From: Porphyromonas pogonae
GTDB lineage: Bacteria > Bacteroidota > Bacteroidia > Bacteroidales > Porphyromonadaceae
Assembly: GCF_036320655.1 (NCBI RefSeq)
Contig: NZ_CP143258.1
Location: 744,001-808,000 of the forward strand
Length of the DNA: 64,000 nt
Direction: 5' to 3'
The notes under the pieces are model-generated. The model worked only from the letters and a program-made list of their open reading frames with translations. It made no database searches and had not been told where the DNA came from. The position numbers were made by a program, and so were the translations under genes. This document shows positions 19,260 to 28,374 of this stretch, piece after piece (position 1 is the stretch's first letter; each line of letters opens with the position of its first letter).

Positions 19260-19410
19260 ACTTACAATAATGGGGCATTTCAGCCTTTTGAAGTCCCTTA
19301 GCATCTATCATGAGATTATTCCGTGCCTCTCCCTGTCAGTTACGCACATCATCGTTACTCCTCCTGCCCGTATACATCGGGATGTTTCAATATTATAGTC
19401 AAAAATGATA

Positions 19411-19720
19411 CAGTGTCTTAACTAAAACACATCCGTGTCTTAGTTAAGACACTCTTGTATTTTAGTTAAAACACTTCAGTGTTTTAGTTAAGATACTTCA
19501 GTGTTTTAGTTAAGATACTTTGGTGTTTTAGTTAAAGTACATAAACGTTTTAGTTAAGATACTTTGGTGTTTTAGTTAAAGTACATAAACGTTTTAGTTA
19601 AGATACTTTGGTGTTTTAGTTAAAGTACATAAACGTTTTAGTTAAGATACTTTGGTGTTTTAGTTAAAGTACATAAACGTTTTAGTTAAGATACGAAGGC
19701 GTTTGAGTTGTAATGTTTTT
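19411..19720. repeat. Tandem array of about 14 units of 22 bp
   Basis: From 19435 a 22-bp unit with core TTTTAGTTAA repeats without spacers (starts at 19435, 19457, 19479, 19501, 19523 and so on to 19699). One unit at about 19411 is inverted. Between 19501 and 19676 the units alternate between two types (GTGTTTTAGTTAAAGTACAT and ACGTTTTAGTTAAGATACTT, 20 bp shown of each), so a 44-bp dimer recurs about four times nearly perfectly. The outer units are diverged. The array fills part of the 934-bp gap between 19260 and 20193; the rest of that gap holds nothing I recognise except the regulatory sites before tolC. Confidence 0.9.
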
Positions 19721-20057
19721 GTGTCGTAATCGCACAACAAGGTCACCACAGCTACGGGGTCTTGGAGTGACAATCCGGATTTCTGCTCCCATATGCATAG
19801 ATCATTCCCGCTTACTGCACAGCCATAAAGATATTTTCATAAAAATCAATTCGGTAAATAATTTATTTATCAGTCTGTCAATGTATTGCCCCAATAATTT
19901 GCGGGTAGTAATTGAGGTGTCTGATGACACAATGGCATCATACGGATTGATAATGCATCATAATGATAGTTGGGCTGAGGGATAACTCATATGCTTCTAT
20001 AGCTCTGTTCCATCACTCTGCTTTACCACCATCATAATTCATGGTGTATAAAAAAAC

Positions 20058-20074
20058 TTTACACACGGTGTAAA
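20058..20074. promoter_or_regulatory. Palindrome, candidate activator site for the efflux operon
   Basis: TTTACAC-ACG-GTGTAAA is a perfect 7-bp inverted repeat with a 3-bp centre, 65 bp upstream of the -24 element. A partial copy GGTGTATA lies at 20043. Distance and symmetry suit an enhancer for an NtrC-type regulator; this is inferred. Confidence 0.45.
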
Positions 20075-20139
20075 AATTCTTTACAATTACGCCTCCTCCT
20101 GAATTTATTATTTGCTTGATATATAGATATGTAGCTGTT

Positions 20140-20157
20140 TTGGCACGCTCTTGGCAT
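20140..20157 (+). promoter_or_regulatory. Sigma-54 promoter (-24/-12) of the efflux operon
   Basis: TTGGCACGCTCTTGGCAT contains the -24 GG (20142-20143) and -12 GC (20154-20155) exactly 10 nt apart, and TTGGCACG matches the sigma-54 consensus fully. The only deviation is TTGGC for TTGC at the -12 side. It lies 37 bp before the tolC ATG, leaving a leader of about 25 nt. Confidence 0.75.
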
Positions 20158-20193
20158 GATGTATTGTAAAGAACATTACTTCATTGCCAAATT

Positions 20194-21516
20194 ATGAACA
20201 AATTCAAATATTATCTCATCATGATCACGGCTTCCTGCACCATGGAGGTCACGGCTCAGAGCTATAATCTCGATAGCTGTGTGGTATATGCCCGCAATCA
20301 TAGTATAGACCGCAGGCAGTCTCAAGCTCAATATACCCTCTCCAAAGCCAATTACCGGGAGGCGATAGGGAAGTTACTGCCCCAGCTCGAAGCGAATACC
20401 AATATATATTTCAATTTTGGGCGAGGTCTCAATGCTGAGACCAACACTTATATCGATGTAAACAGTTTTTCCAATAATTATAATCTCTCGGGATCCCTGC
20501 TTATTTTCGACGGACTTCGCAGTCTGTATGAAGTGAAGCGCATGAGATATGAAAAAGAGAGCGCCCGTATAGGTGTCAGAGAGGCGCAAGACCTTGCAGA
20601 GCTGGCTACCATGGAAGCCTATTACAACCTGCTATACTCCAAAGGTATGGTGACTCTGGCAGGGGAGCAGCTACATGAGAGTGGAGAACTCCTTACCCAA
20701 GTGACTAAAATGGAGGAAGTGGGTATCAAGTCACACCCCGACGTGCTGGAGATCTCCGCCCGTGAAGCTTCGGACAAGATGAAACTCAGCCAAGCGGAAA
20801 CGCAACTCAAGATAGCGGAGATCCAACTCAAAGAGCGTATGAACTATCCTATTGACTCAGCACTGGTGATAGAGGATGTCAAGCCTCTTGATGATAAAGA
20901 TATTAATCTGCCTGATACACACAATACATTAGCATTTGCCCTGAAAAACAATCCTAAGATGCTACGTGCACAGCTCGACGAGCGTATGGCTCAGAGCCGT
21001 GCCCGTGGGTCTTGGGGAAACCTGATGCCTGTGCTGCGGATGGGAGCAGGTATACAAACCAATTTCTCTCGACTCATGGACGGCGGTAAGTATGAGCCTT
21101 TCAGGAATCAGCTCAAGAACAAACAAGGATCTTATGTGGGGTTTTCTCTGAGCATACCTTTATTTACAGGCTTCACAGCTTCGGGCAATGTGGTGCGGGC
21201 ACGTGCGCAGCATGTGATAACAGAGCTGGAGGCACAACGTACACGGCAAAAGCTCTACAGTGATATTGCTCAGACTATAGGTGACCTTGAAGGTGCTATG
21301 CTCAGCTATTTGCAGGGAGTAAAACAGACAGAAGCTACCAAAGCCGCCTATGATGCATCCAACGCCCGTTACAAAGCCGGGCTGGTGACGGCTATAGAAC
21401 TATCTGCTACAGCCAATAGATATACGGAAGCCCGCATCAATCTGCTCAAGGCGCAGACCCTCTATCTCCTCAAGCAGCGTTGGGTGGCATATTACAACGG
21501 GCAATCGGCACAATAA
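20194..21516 (+). CDS. TolC-family outer membrane efflux protein
   Basis: 440 residues: a signal peptide (ASCTMEVTAQ), then two OEP repeats forming long alpha-helical hairpins. Typical features are YNLDSCVVYARNHS at the start, SLLIFDGLRSLYEVKRMRYE and SLSIPLFTGFTASGNVVRAR (the paired strand-turn segments) and ARYKAGLVTAIELSATANRY near the C-terminus. It forms the outer-membrane exit duct for the ABC system encoded downstream and is the first gene of the sigma-54-type operon. Confidence 0.92.
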   Translation: MNKFKYYLIMITASCTMEVTAQSYNLDSCVVYARNHSIDRRQSQAQYTLSKANYREAIGKLLPQLEANTNIYFNFGRGLNAETNTYIDVNSFSNNYNLSGSLLIFDGLRSLYEVKRMRYEKESARIGVREAQDLAELATMEAYYNLLYSKGMVTLAGEQLHESGELLTQVTKMEEVGIKSHPDVLEISAREASDKMKLSQAETQLKIAEIQLKERMNYPIDSALVIEDVKPLDDKDINLPDTHNTLAFALKNNPKMLRAQLDERMAQSRARGSWGNLMPVLRMGAGIQTNFSRLMDGGKYEPFRNQLKNKQGSYVGFSLSIPLFTGFTASGNVVRARAQHVITELEAQRTRQKLYSDIAQTIGDLEGAMLSYLQGVKQTEATKAAYDASNARYKAGLVTAIELSATANRYTEARINLLKAQTLYLLKQRWVAYYNGQSAQ

Positions 21517-21544
21517 TATCGTAAACAAAAACACATCTATCATA

Positions 21545-22795
21545 ATGGACAGAAAAATAGAAAAGAAAAAAGGCATATCCCGCAAGCATATTCCCTACAT
21601 CATAGGCGGTGCTTTGTTGCTGGCGGCAGTTGTGTGGATGATATTCGGAAATCATGCATCCAAGTACTCGGTGGACAAAGATAAAGTAACTGTGAGCGAA
21701 GCTACTTCCGGAGAGTTTAATGACTACGTGCGCATCAACGGCCAGGTACAACCTATCAGTGTGATACAACTGAGCGCGGTAGAAGGCGGTATGGTGGCAG
21801 AGAAGTTGGTGGAGGAAGGCTCCATGGTACAACAAGGCCAGCCACTGGTAAAACTGACCAATCCCATGCTCAACCTCAATATCCTTGATAGCGAAGCTCA
21901 GCTGGCCGAGAAGCAAAACTTCCTGCGTAATACGCAGGTGACTATGGAGCAAGATAGGCTCAATCTCAAAAAAGAACGCCTGCAACTGAAGATGGACATA
22001 GAGCGCAAGAAAAGGAAATCAGAACAGTTTGCCCAGTTATATAAAGAAAGGTTATGCTCGAAAGAGGAGTTCCTGCAGGCGCAGGAAGATTATGAATTAG
22101 CACGCCAAAGTACATCGCTTGTTTCGGAGCGCCAGCGGCAGGACTCTCTCTTTCGGGGTATCCAAGTAAGACAAATGGAAGAAAGCTTGCACAACATGCG
22201 CATGAATCTTGAGATGGTACGTGCTCGTGTGGAAGATCTTACCATCAAGGCTCCCGCTACAGGACAGTTGGGGCTATTGGATGTGGAGATCGGACAAACG
22301 GTGGCTGCCGGTCAAAAGATAGGGCAGGTCAATGTGCTCTCGGATTACAAAGTAGAGGCTATGATAGATGAGCACTATATCGATAGGGTGAAACAAGGTT
22401 TGTCGGCTACTTTCGAAAGGCAGGACAAGAACTTTGCCCTCGTGGTGCGCAAGGTGTTTCCCGAAGTGCGGGAAAAACAGTTCAAGACTGAGTTTGTGTT
22501 CCAAGGCGAACGCCCCGATAATATCCGCACGGGTCAGACATATTACATCAACTTACAGCTGGGTGAGCCTGTAAAGGCTGTGATGATACCTCGAGGTAAC
22601 TTCTATCAGAATACCGGAGGGCAGTGGATATTTGTCCTAAGTAAGGATGGGCGCAAGGCTACCAAGCGTAACATAAGCATAGGTAAGCAAAACCCCAACT
22701 ACTATGAAGTACTCAGCGGATTACAACCGGGCGAGAGGGTGATTACGAGCGGTTATGATACCTTTGGCGATGCCGAAGAACTGATCCTGAAATAA
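21545..22795 (+). CDS. HlyD/MacA-type periplasmic adaptor protein
   Basis: 416 residues anchored by an N-terminal helix (IIGGALLLAAVVWMIFG). A split biotinyl-lipoyl domain (VEEGSMVQQGQPLVKLTNP .. ITIKAPATGQLGLL-like half) flanks a coiled-coil hairpin of about 110 residues (KQNFLRNTQVTMEQDRLNLK and onward), followed by beta-barrel and membrane-proximal domains (RTGQTYYINLQLGEP). It bridges the inner-membrane permeases and TolC. It starts 28 bp after tolC. Confidence 0.92.
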   Translation: MDRKIEKKKGISRKHIPYIIGGALLLAAVVWMIFGNHASKYSVDKDKVTVSEATSGEFNDYVRINGQVQPISVIQLSAVEGGMVAEKLVEEGSMVQQGQPLVKLTNPMLNLNILDSEAQLAEKQNFLRNTQVTMEQDRLNLKKERLQLKMDIERKKRKSEQFAQLYKERLCSKEEFLQAQEDYELARQSTSLVSERQRQDSLFRGIQVRQMEESLHNMRMNLEMVRARVEDLTIKAPATGQLGLLDVEIGQTVAAGQKIGQVNVLSDYKVEAMIDEHYIDRVKQGLSATFERQDKNFALVVRKVFPEVREKQFKTEFVFQGERPDNIRTGQTYYINLQLGEPVKAVMIPRGNFYQNTGGQWIFVLSKDGRKATKRNISIGKQNPNYYEVLSGLQPGERVITSGYDTFGDAEELILK

Positions 22796-22816
22796 AACAT
22801 AGAAACAACGTATGAT

Positions 22817-25177
22817 ATGAAAACTTACTTCAAATATCTTAGTCGTAACAAGCTTTACACCTTTGTCACTGTCTTTGGCTTTGCAGTGTCCATGATGTTT
22901 GTGATCGTGCTGGGGCTGTATGTAAAGCAGGAGCTCTCGGTCGATACCTTTCACAAAAACAAAGACCGCATCTTTGTCATAGGCTCGGAAGATCAGTCCA
23001 ACATTCCCAACCCACTACCTGAATATGTAAAGAACCTGTGCCCCGAGATAGAGGCGTATTGCAGGGTTTGTTCTCGCAATATCCCCGTAGGTATAGAGGG
23101 AAAAAAAGGCAGAATCACCAAGCTGCTTGCTGCCGACGATACTTTCTTCCAGATGTTTTCCTTCGAGTTGGAGGAAGGTAGCCCAAGGGATGTGCTCACG
23201 AGCAAACAGAGCATTGTACTCACACGTGAGAAGGCCAGAGAGCTTTTTCACAATGAGAATCCCATAGGCAAATCTGTCGATGTGCAATCGAAACGCTACA
23301 TTGTCACCGGGATCATGAAGCCTATACCCGACAACTCACAGTTTCCCGTCTTAGACGGCGTAATCAATTACGATTTCATACGCAATGGCTGGGGTAAGGA
23401 CGTCATGGACAACTGGGGTAATGCCAGTTTCTACGCTTATTTCCTCACTAAGCCCGGTACAAACTTCCAATCTAAAGCACCTTTGCTACTTAAGAACTAC
23501 ATGAATGACTTTTGGATTTACAATCAGGGATTCCAAAAAGAAGTACATATCACCCGGCTTACAGATATTTATTTCTCGGAAAGAGCCAGTAGTGGAGGAT
23601 TCTTTGAGATCAAGAGTAACAGCAAGTCATCCGTATTTATTTATCTTGGTATCTCTCTGCTTATCCTCATCATCTCTGTGCTCAACTTTATCAACATGAC
23701 TGTGGCGCAGGCAGGCTCGCGTGGCAAAGAAGCTGCAATAAAAAGGCTACTGGGAGGCAGTAGACGCAGTCTTATCATGCAATTTCTCAAGGAATCTCTT
23801 TTCCTTACCTCTGTGTCCTTCATTTTAGGCTTATTATTTGCTTTCATCGCAGAGCCATATTTCAACGATGTATTGGGGACGAAGGTCAATCTTCGGCAAC
23901 AATTTACGCCTGGTGTGATTATGGTATGTGTCCTATTTGTCATCGCTTTGTCTTTCCTATCGGGCATATTGCCAGCCAACGTAATCTCGCACTTCAAACC
24001 TATTGAGGTGATCAAAGGAACATTCCGTCATCGCATCAAGAGTACTTATTCCAAAGTTCTCATCGTCTTTCAGTATTCCATCTCGATGGCTTTGCTGATA
24101 TGTAGCTTTTTCATCTATTTGCAAACGCAATATTTTGTGAAAAAGGATCTGGGCTTCCGTACTGATAATATCCTTATTCTACCTAATGTAATGGACTCCA
24201 TTCCGCAGGGAATGTTGCGCAATGAACTGATGCAGATACCAGGCGTGGAACTGGTGTCTTTTGCTCAGGGCGATCCTTTGAAGGGGGGTAACAACGAGTC
24301 AACAAAGCTCAATGGACAGTCAATAAGCTTCTGGACTTTCAGTGTGGATTCCTTGTTTTTCAAGCTATTTGATATTCACGTGAAAAATACGATGGGAGAG
24401 ACTTATACCCCCACGGCTAATGCAAGTGATAATCCGCAGATACTACCTGTATGGATGGACCATAAGACGTTTAATATCTACCGCCCGGATCCCAAAACGA
24501 TGGTGTACAAGCCTTTTGACGATGCTCCTCCTACGATGCCTACCACAGTAGCTGTGGGTATATTCGACGAGCTCAAGTTCAAATCCCTGGAGATAGAGCA
24601 ACCTCCGCTCTTCATCACTTCGCTGGGAAATGAATCCCCATGGTCCTTCTATGTACTTGTCAATGCCAATGCCGACAAAAAGAAAGTGACCGATGCTGTG
24701 ACTGCCGTTTACACAAAAGTAAATGGTGGTAAGTCTTTCGAAATCTACCACTCTGAAGACATTATCAAGGAGCGCTACAGCAAATATGCTCGACTGGGTA
24801 AGTTGATGACGGGATTTACTTTTCTCACCATTCTCATCATGATCATGGGCGTATTTGCCATGACACTCTATATGATACGCCAGAAGGAAAAGGAAATAGC
24901 TCTACGTAAGATAAACGGTGCTACGGAAGTGCAGATGCTAAGAATGCTCAGTATGGAATCTGTGATGCGCTTGGCGATAGCTTTTGCCATAGCTGCACCC
25001 GTGTCTTATTTTGCCATGAACAAGTGGTTGCAAGGCTTTGCTTATCACATCACACTGTCATGGTGGGTGTTTGTAACAGCAGGTGTGGTTGTGGCTTTGC
25101 TGGCTCTTCTATCGGTAAGTCTGCAGACACTCAAGGCTGCGCGTACCAATCCTATAAAATGCCTTAAAAACGAATAA
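22817..25177 (+). CDS. ABC transporter permease, double FtsX domain (first)
   Basis: 786 residues with two halves, each an N-terminal helix, a MacB_PCD-type extracytoplasmic domain and an FtsX domain. The first FtsX block starts near residue 275 (VFIYLGISLLILIISVLNFI) and contains the GKEAAIKRLLGGSRRSLIMQ coupling motif. The second sits at the C-terminus (KEKEIALRKINGATEVQMLR). It is of the MacB-like mechanotransmission type, driving periplasmic extrusion rather than transmembrane import. It lies 21 bp after the adaptor gene. Confidence 0.9.
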   Translation: MKTYFKYLSRNKLYTFVTVFGFAVSMMFVIVLGLYVKQELSVDTFHKNKDRIFVIGSEDQSNIPNPLPEYVKNLCPEIEAYCRVCSRNIPVGIEGKKGRITKLLAADDTFFQMFSFELEEGSPRDVLTSKQSIVLTREKARELFHNENPIGKSVDVQSKRYIVTGIMKPIPDNSQFPVLDGVINYDFIRNGWGKDVMDNWGNASFYAYFLTKPGTNFQSKAPLLLKNYMNDFWIYNQGFQKEVHITRLTDIYFSERASSGGFFEIKSNSKSSVFIYLGISLLILIISVLNFINMTVAQAGSRGKEAAIKRLLGGSRRSLIMQFLKESLFLTSVSFILGLLFAFIAEPYFNDVLGTKVNLRQQFTPGVIMVCVLFVIALSFLSGILPANVISHFKPIEVIKGTFRHRIKSTYSKVLIVFQYSISMALLICSFFIYLQTQYFVKKDLGFRTDNILILPNVMDSIPQGMLRNELMQIPGVELVSFAQGDPLKGGNNESTKLNGQSISFWTFSVDSLFFKLFDIHVKNTMGETYTPTANASDNPQILPVWMDHKTFNIYRPDPKTMVYKPFDDAPPTMPTTVAVGIFDELKFKSLEIEQPPLFITSLGNESPWSFYVLVNANADKKKVTDAVTAVYTKVNGGKSFEIYHSEDIIKERYSKYARLGKLMTGFTFLTILIMIMGVFAMTLYMIRQKEKEIALRKINGATEVQMLRMLSMESVMRLAIAFAIAAPVSYFAMNKWLQGFAYHITLSWWVFVTAGVVVALLALLSVSLQTLKAARTNPIKCLKNE

Positions 25178-25188
25178 TCTAAAATAAG

Positions 25189-27561
25189 ATGAACACATTA
25201 AAGCTGACATTTCGGCGTCTCTTTCGTCGTGGCGAGCATAGTATCAGCAAGATACTATCGCTTACCTTAGGTCTCAGTGTGGGACTATTGTTACTCTCCG
25301 TCGTTATCTTTGAGAAGTCTTATGAGCGTGACTACACTGACAATGATCGCATTTACATCATCCAGACTTCTATAAAGAAAAAGGAAGAACCCTCCAGAGA
25401 ATTTATAAGCACTCCCGGTGCTATAGCTCCCGGTATGAAGGCTGAGGTGCCGGGCGTAGAGGTAGCAACTCGTATGACGGGCATCTCAGCTGTAGATGCT
25501 CCTATCTTTACAGAGGACAAAAGGCAGTTTAGCGGTGAGAGTGTACTGGCGGATGCTTCCTTCTTCGATATCTTCGATACACCTATATTAATAGGTAACC
25601 CTAAAGAGGTACTATCTACCGCTGGGCGGTGTATGATATCGGACAAACTGGCTTGGCTCATCGGAGGAGATGTCGTGGGGAAACAGATTACACTCCTCGG
25701 GCACCTCAAGGCGCCACTTACTATAGGTGGCGTGTTCAAGACTTTGCCCAAAAACAGTATGGTCACGGGTGATGTGCTTATCTCTATGAAGTCTATAGGC
25801 AGCTACACTTGGGACGGATCGGAAAACTGGCTCGGCAACGACCGCTACCATGGCTTTGTGAAACTGGAGAAGGGGATTGATCCCAAAACACTAGACAAGC
25901 CCATCCATGACATGCTCATGCGCCACGTAGACAAAGAGCTCCTCAAGCAGGCAGGCGTAGACCTTACCTTTACACTCTCGCCTATTACAACGTTGAGGAT
26001 GAGCGAGCCTTCGATAGCCAAGACGGTACTCATCTTGGAAATTGTAGGTATAGCTCTTATCGTACTGGGGCTACTCAATTATATCCTGATGGTCACCGCC
26101 TCGGTGGTCAATAGGCGTAAGGCTATAGCTATACAAAAGTGTTACGGCGCCAATACCAGTGATGTTAAAAAAGCATTCCTAAGCGAGACGGTATTATATC
26201 TTATCATCGCAACTTTGTTGGGATTATTGCTGGTCTTCTTGCTCAATAAGCCTATAGCATCGTTGCTCTCTCAGGAGTTGGTCAATTTTATATCCTGGCG
26301 CACAGGTCTTCTTATTTTCGGTATTTTAGTTTTGGTTACGTGGCTTATCGGTTGGTTACCGGCTCGCATGTTTTCTCATATTCCCGTAGTGCAGGTATTC
26401 CGCACTTTCAGTGTCACAGGGCGCACTTGGAAGTTATCCTTACTGGGCATCGAGTTTACTGCCATTACTTTTATGATAGCCCTACTCATGATAGTGAGTC
26501 GCCAATACAATTACATGATAGGTCAGGATATGGGCTTCAATCCCAAAGGCGTTTACTACATCTCCATCAATGGACTGGACAAAAAGGATGCAAAAAATAT
26601 CTATAGCATCTTCAAAGAACAGTCTGGTGTACGCATGGTAGCAGCATCTACCGTATTGCCTTTCGAAAACCAGAGTGGCGATAATTTCGTCAATCCAGAT
26701 ACAAAAGAAGAGCTATTCAATCTGGCCGATCTGTTTAATGTAGATAAAGATTTCCTCCCGCTCATGGAAATGAAAATAGTCGAGGGCGTAGGATTTGATG
26801 AGAACTCTATCCCGGACAAAGAGATGATCTTGAGCCGCAATGCTGCCGACAAGCTGGCACGCGCCATGGGATGGAAAGATGGCGTCGTAGGCAAGACTAT
26901 CATACTTACCTCCTTCGGCGATCTCAAGATCGTAGGTGTTTATGATGATATCATCCTCAAAAGATCTTCCGAAGGCCTTTACCCGAGCAAGATGCCATCG
27001 GCGATGGTCTATGGGTATAACTGGATCAACTACATATCTGTCCGTGTAGATGAGCCCCAGAAGGCCAAGACTTTGGAGGCACTACAAACGATCTACAATA
27101 AATACTATGAGGCAGGAAATGCTGAGCTCAAGTCGCTCGAAGACGAGATGCTACGTTGCTACGACGCCTCGCTACATTTCAAATACATCATCATGTCTGG
27201 GGCTTTGGTAGCGCTTATCATCTCGCTCATCGGTCTCATCGGTTATACCAATAACGAGATCAACCGCCGCCGTAAGGAACTCGCCATACGCAAAATCAAC
27301 GGTGCCGGAGTACTCGATATACTCCGCCTCTTTATCCTCGACATGTACAAGCTGGCCATACCATCTGTGGTCTTGGGGTTAGTGATGGCTTACTTTATTT
27401 CTACTAAATGGCTCGAAAACTTCAGTTACAAAGCGCCCCTCCAGGCAGGCATCTTTGTCCTTGCAGCCTGTGTGGTATTGCTCATTATTACGCTCACTGT
27501 TGTGATCAATACGATCAGCATTGCTCGCCAAAACCCCATCAAATCCATTCAATACGAATAA
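25189..27561 (+). CDS. ABC transporter permease, double FtsX domain (second)
   Basis: 790 residues, a paralogue of the preceding gene with the same two-half layout. Coupling motifs are RRKAIAIQKCYGANTSDVKK and RRKELAIRKINGAGVLDILR. It starts 11 bp after the first permease, and the two may form a heterodimer powered by the ATPase that follows. The substrate is unknown; antibiotic, peptide or lipid export are the family options. Confidence 0.9.
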   Translation: MNTLKLTFRRLFRRGEHSISKILSLTLGLSVGLLLLSVVIFEKSYERDYTDNDRIYIIQTSIKKKEEPSREFISTPGAIAPGMKAEVPGVEVATRMTGISAVDAPIFTEDKRQFSGESVLADASFFDIFDTPILIGNPKEVLSTAGRCMISDKLAWLIGGDVVGKQITLLGHLKAPLTIGGVFKTLPKNSMVTGDVLISMKSIGSYTWDGSENWLGNDRYHGFVKLEKGIDPKTLDKPIHDMLMRHVDKELLKQAGVDLTFTLSPITTLRMSEPSIAKTVLILEIVGIALIVLGLLNYILMVTASVVNRRKAIAIQKCYGANTSDVKKAFLSETVLYLIIATLLGLLLVFLLNKPIASLLSQELVNFISWRTGLLIFGILVLVTWLIGWLPARMFSHIPVVQVFRTFSVTGRTWKLSLLGIEFTAITFMIALLMIVSRQYNYMIGQDMGFNPKGVYYISINGLDKKDAKNIYSIFKEQSGVRMVAASTVLPFENQSGDNFVNPDTKEELFNLADLFNVDKDFLPLMEMKIVEGVGFDENSIPDKEMILSRNAADKLARAMGWKDGVVGKTIILTSFGDLKIVGVYDDIILKRSSEGLYPSKMPSAMVYGYNWINYISVRVDEPQKAKTLEALQTIYNKYYEAGNAELKSLEDEMLRCYDASLHFKYIIMSGALVALIISLIGLIGYTNNEINRRRKELAIRKINGAGVLDILRLFILDMYKLAIPSVVLGLVMAYFISTKWLENFSYKAPLQAGIFVLAACVVLLIITLTVVINTISIARQNPIKSIQYE

Positions 27562-27589
27562 ATAATAACTATAAAATAAATTATCGATT

Positions 27590-28252
27590 ATGATCCAGAT
27601 TAAAGATTTGACCAAAGTATTCCGTACGGAAGAAATAGAAACAGTAGCACTCGATGGTGTTAGTTTGCATGTAAAACAGGGTGAATTTATCGCCATTATG
27701 GGGCCTTCGGGCTGTGGCAAATCCACACTGCTCAATATTATGGGCTTACTGGACAATCCTACATCCGGTATATACATGCTCGACGGGCAGGAAGTGGGAA
27801 ATCTCAAGGAGAAAGACCGCACGGGAGTACGCAAAGGTAAGATAGGCTTTGTGTTTCAGAGTTTCAATCTGATCGACGAGATGACCGTAGAGGAAAACGT
27901 AGAGCTTCCTCTGATCTACCTCGGTGTAAAATCACAAGAGCGTAAAGAGCGTGTGGAGGCTGCTTTGCGCAAGATGAATATAAGCCATCGGTCAGGACAC
28001 TTTCCTAATCAGCTTTCCGGTGGTCAGCAGCAGCGTGTGGCCATAGCACGTGCCGTGGTAGCAAATCCTAAGCTTATTCTTGCTGATGAGCCTACGGGTA
28101 ATCTTGACTCCAAGAACGGAGCTGAGGTAATGGACTTACTTACACAACTCAACGCTGAAGGTGCCACTATTGTGATGGTAACACACTCGGAGCATGATGC
28201 CGGCTTTGCTCATCGCATTGTAAGGCTTTTCGACGGTAAGATTATTAGCTGA
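27590..28252 (+). CDS. ABC transporter ATP-binding protein (MacB/LolD type)
   Basis: 220-residue cytoplasmic ATPase. Walker A GPSGCGKST (38-46), Q-loop FVFQSFNLIDEMTVEENV, signature LSGGQQQRVAIARA (about 140-153), Walker B LILADEPTG (about 160-168) and switch His in VTHSEHDA are all intact. LolD-like spacing fits FtsX-type permeases. It starts 28 bp after the second permease and is the only ATPase in the operon, so it probably serves all three permeases. Confidence 0.94.
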   Translation: MIQIKDLTKVFRTEEIETVALDGVSLHVKQGEFIAIMGPSGCGKSTLLNIMGLLDNPTSGIYMLDGQEVGNLKEKDRTGVRKGKIGFVFQSFNLIDEMTVEENVELPLIYLGVKSQERKERVEAALRKMNISHRSGHFPNQLSGGQQQRVAIARAVVANPKLILADEPTGNLDSKNGAEVMDLLTQLNAEGATIVMVTHSEHDAGFAHRIVRLFDGKIIS

Positions 28253-28313
28253 TACTTACACAACGAAGACTTTTGTTTTCATCCATTGTTTTTTTAATAG
28301 TTATAGTTGATGG

Positions 28314-28344
28314 TAAAGTGAGGGTACATGATGCCCTCACTTTA
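28314..28344 (+). terminator. Hairpin between the ATPase and third permease genes
   Basis: TAAAGTGAGGG (28314-28324) pairs perfectly with CCCTCACTTTA (28334-28344) around a 9-nt loop. The following sequence is AT-rich but has no strong T-run, so it may be a partial terminator or an mRNA-stabilising structure that lowers expression of the last gene. Confidence 0.55.
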
Positions 28345-28374
28345 TAGTCTGTTTATATAAAAATATGTTATAAT

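Noticed and set aside
19411-19720. The 22-bp array as a CRISPR
   Set aside because: Units are directly adjacent with no variable spacers, and no cas gene is near; it is a plain tandem repeat.
22274-22504. Minus-strand open frames across the efflux operon
   Set aside because: Each is short and fully opposite a well-supported efflux gene.
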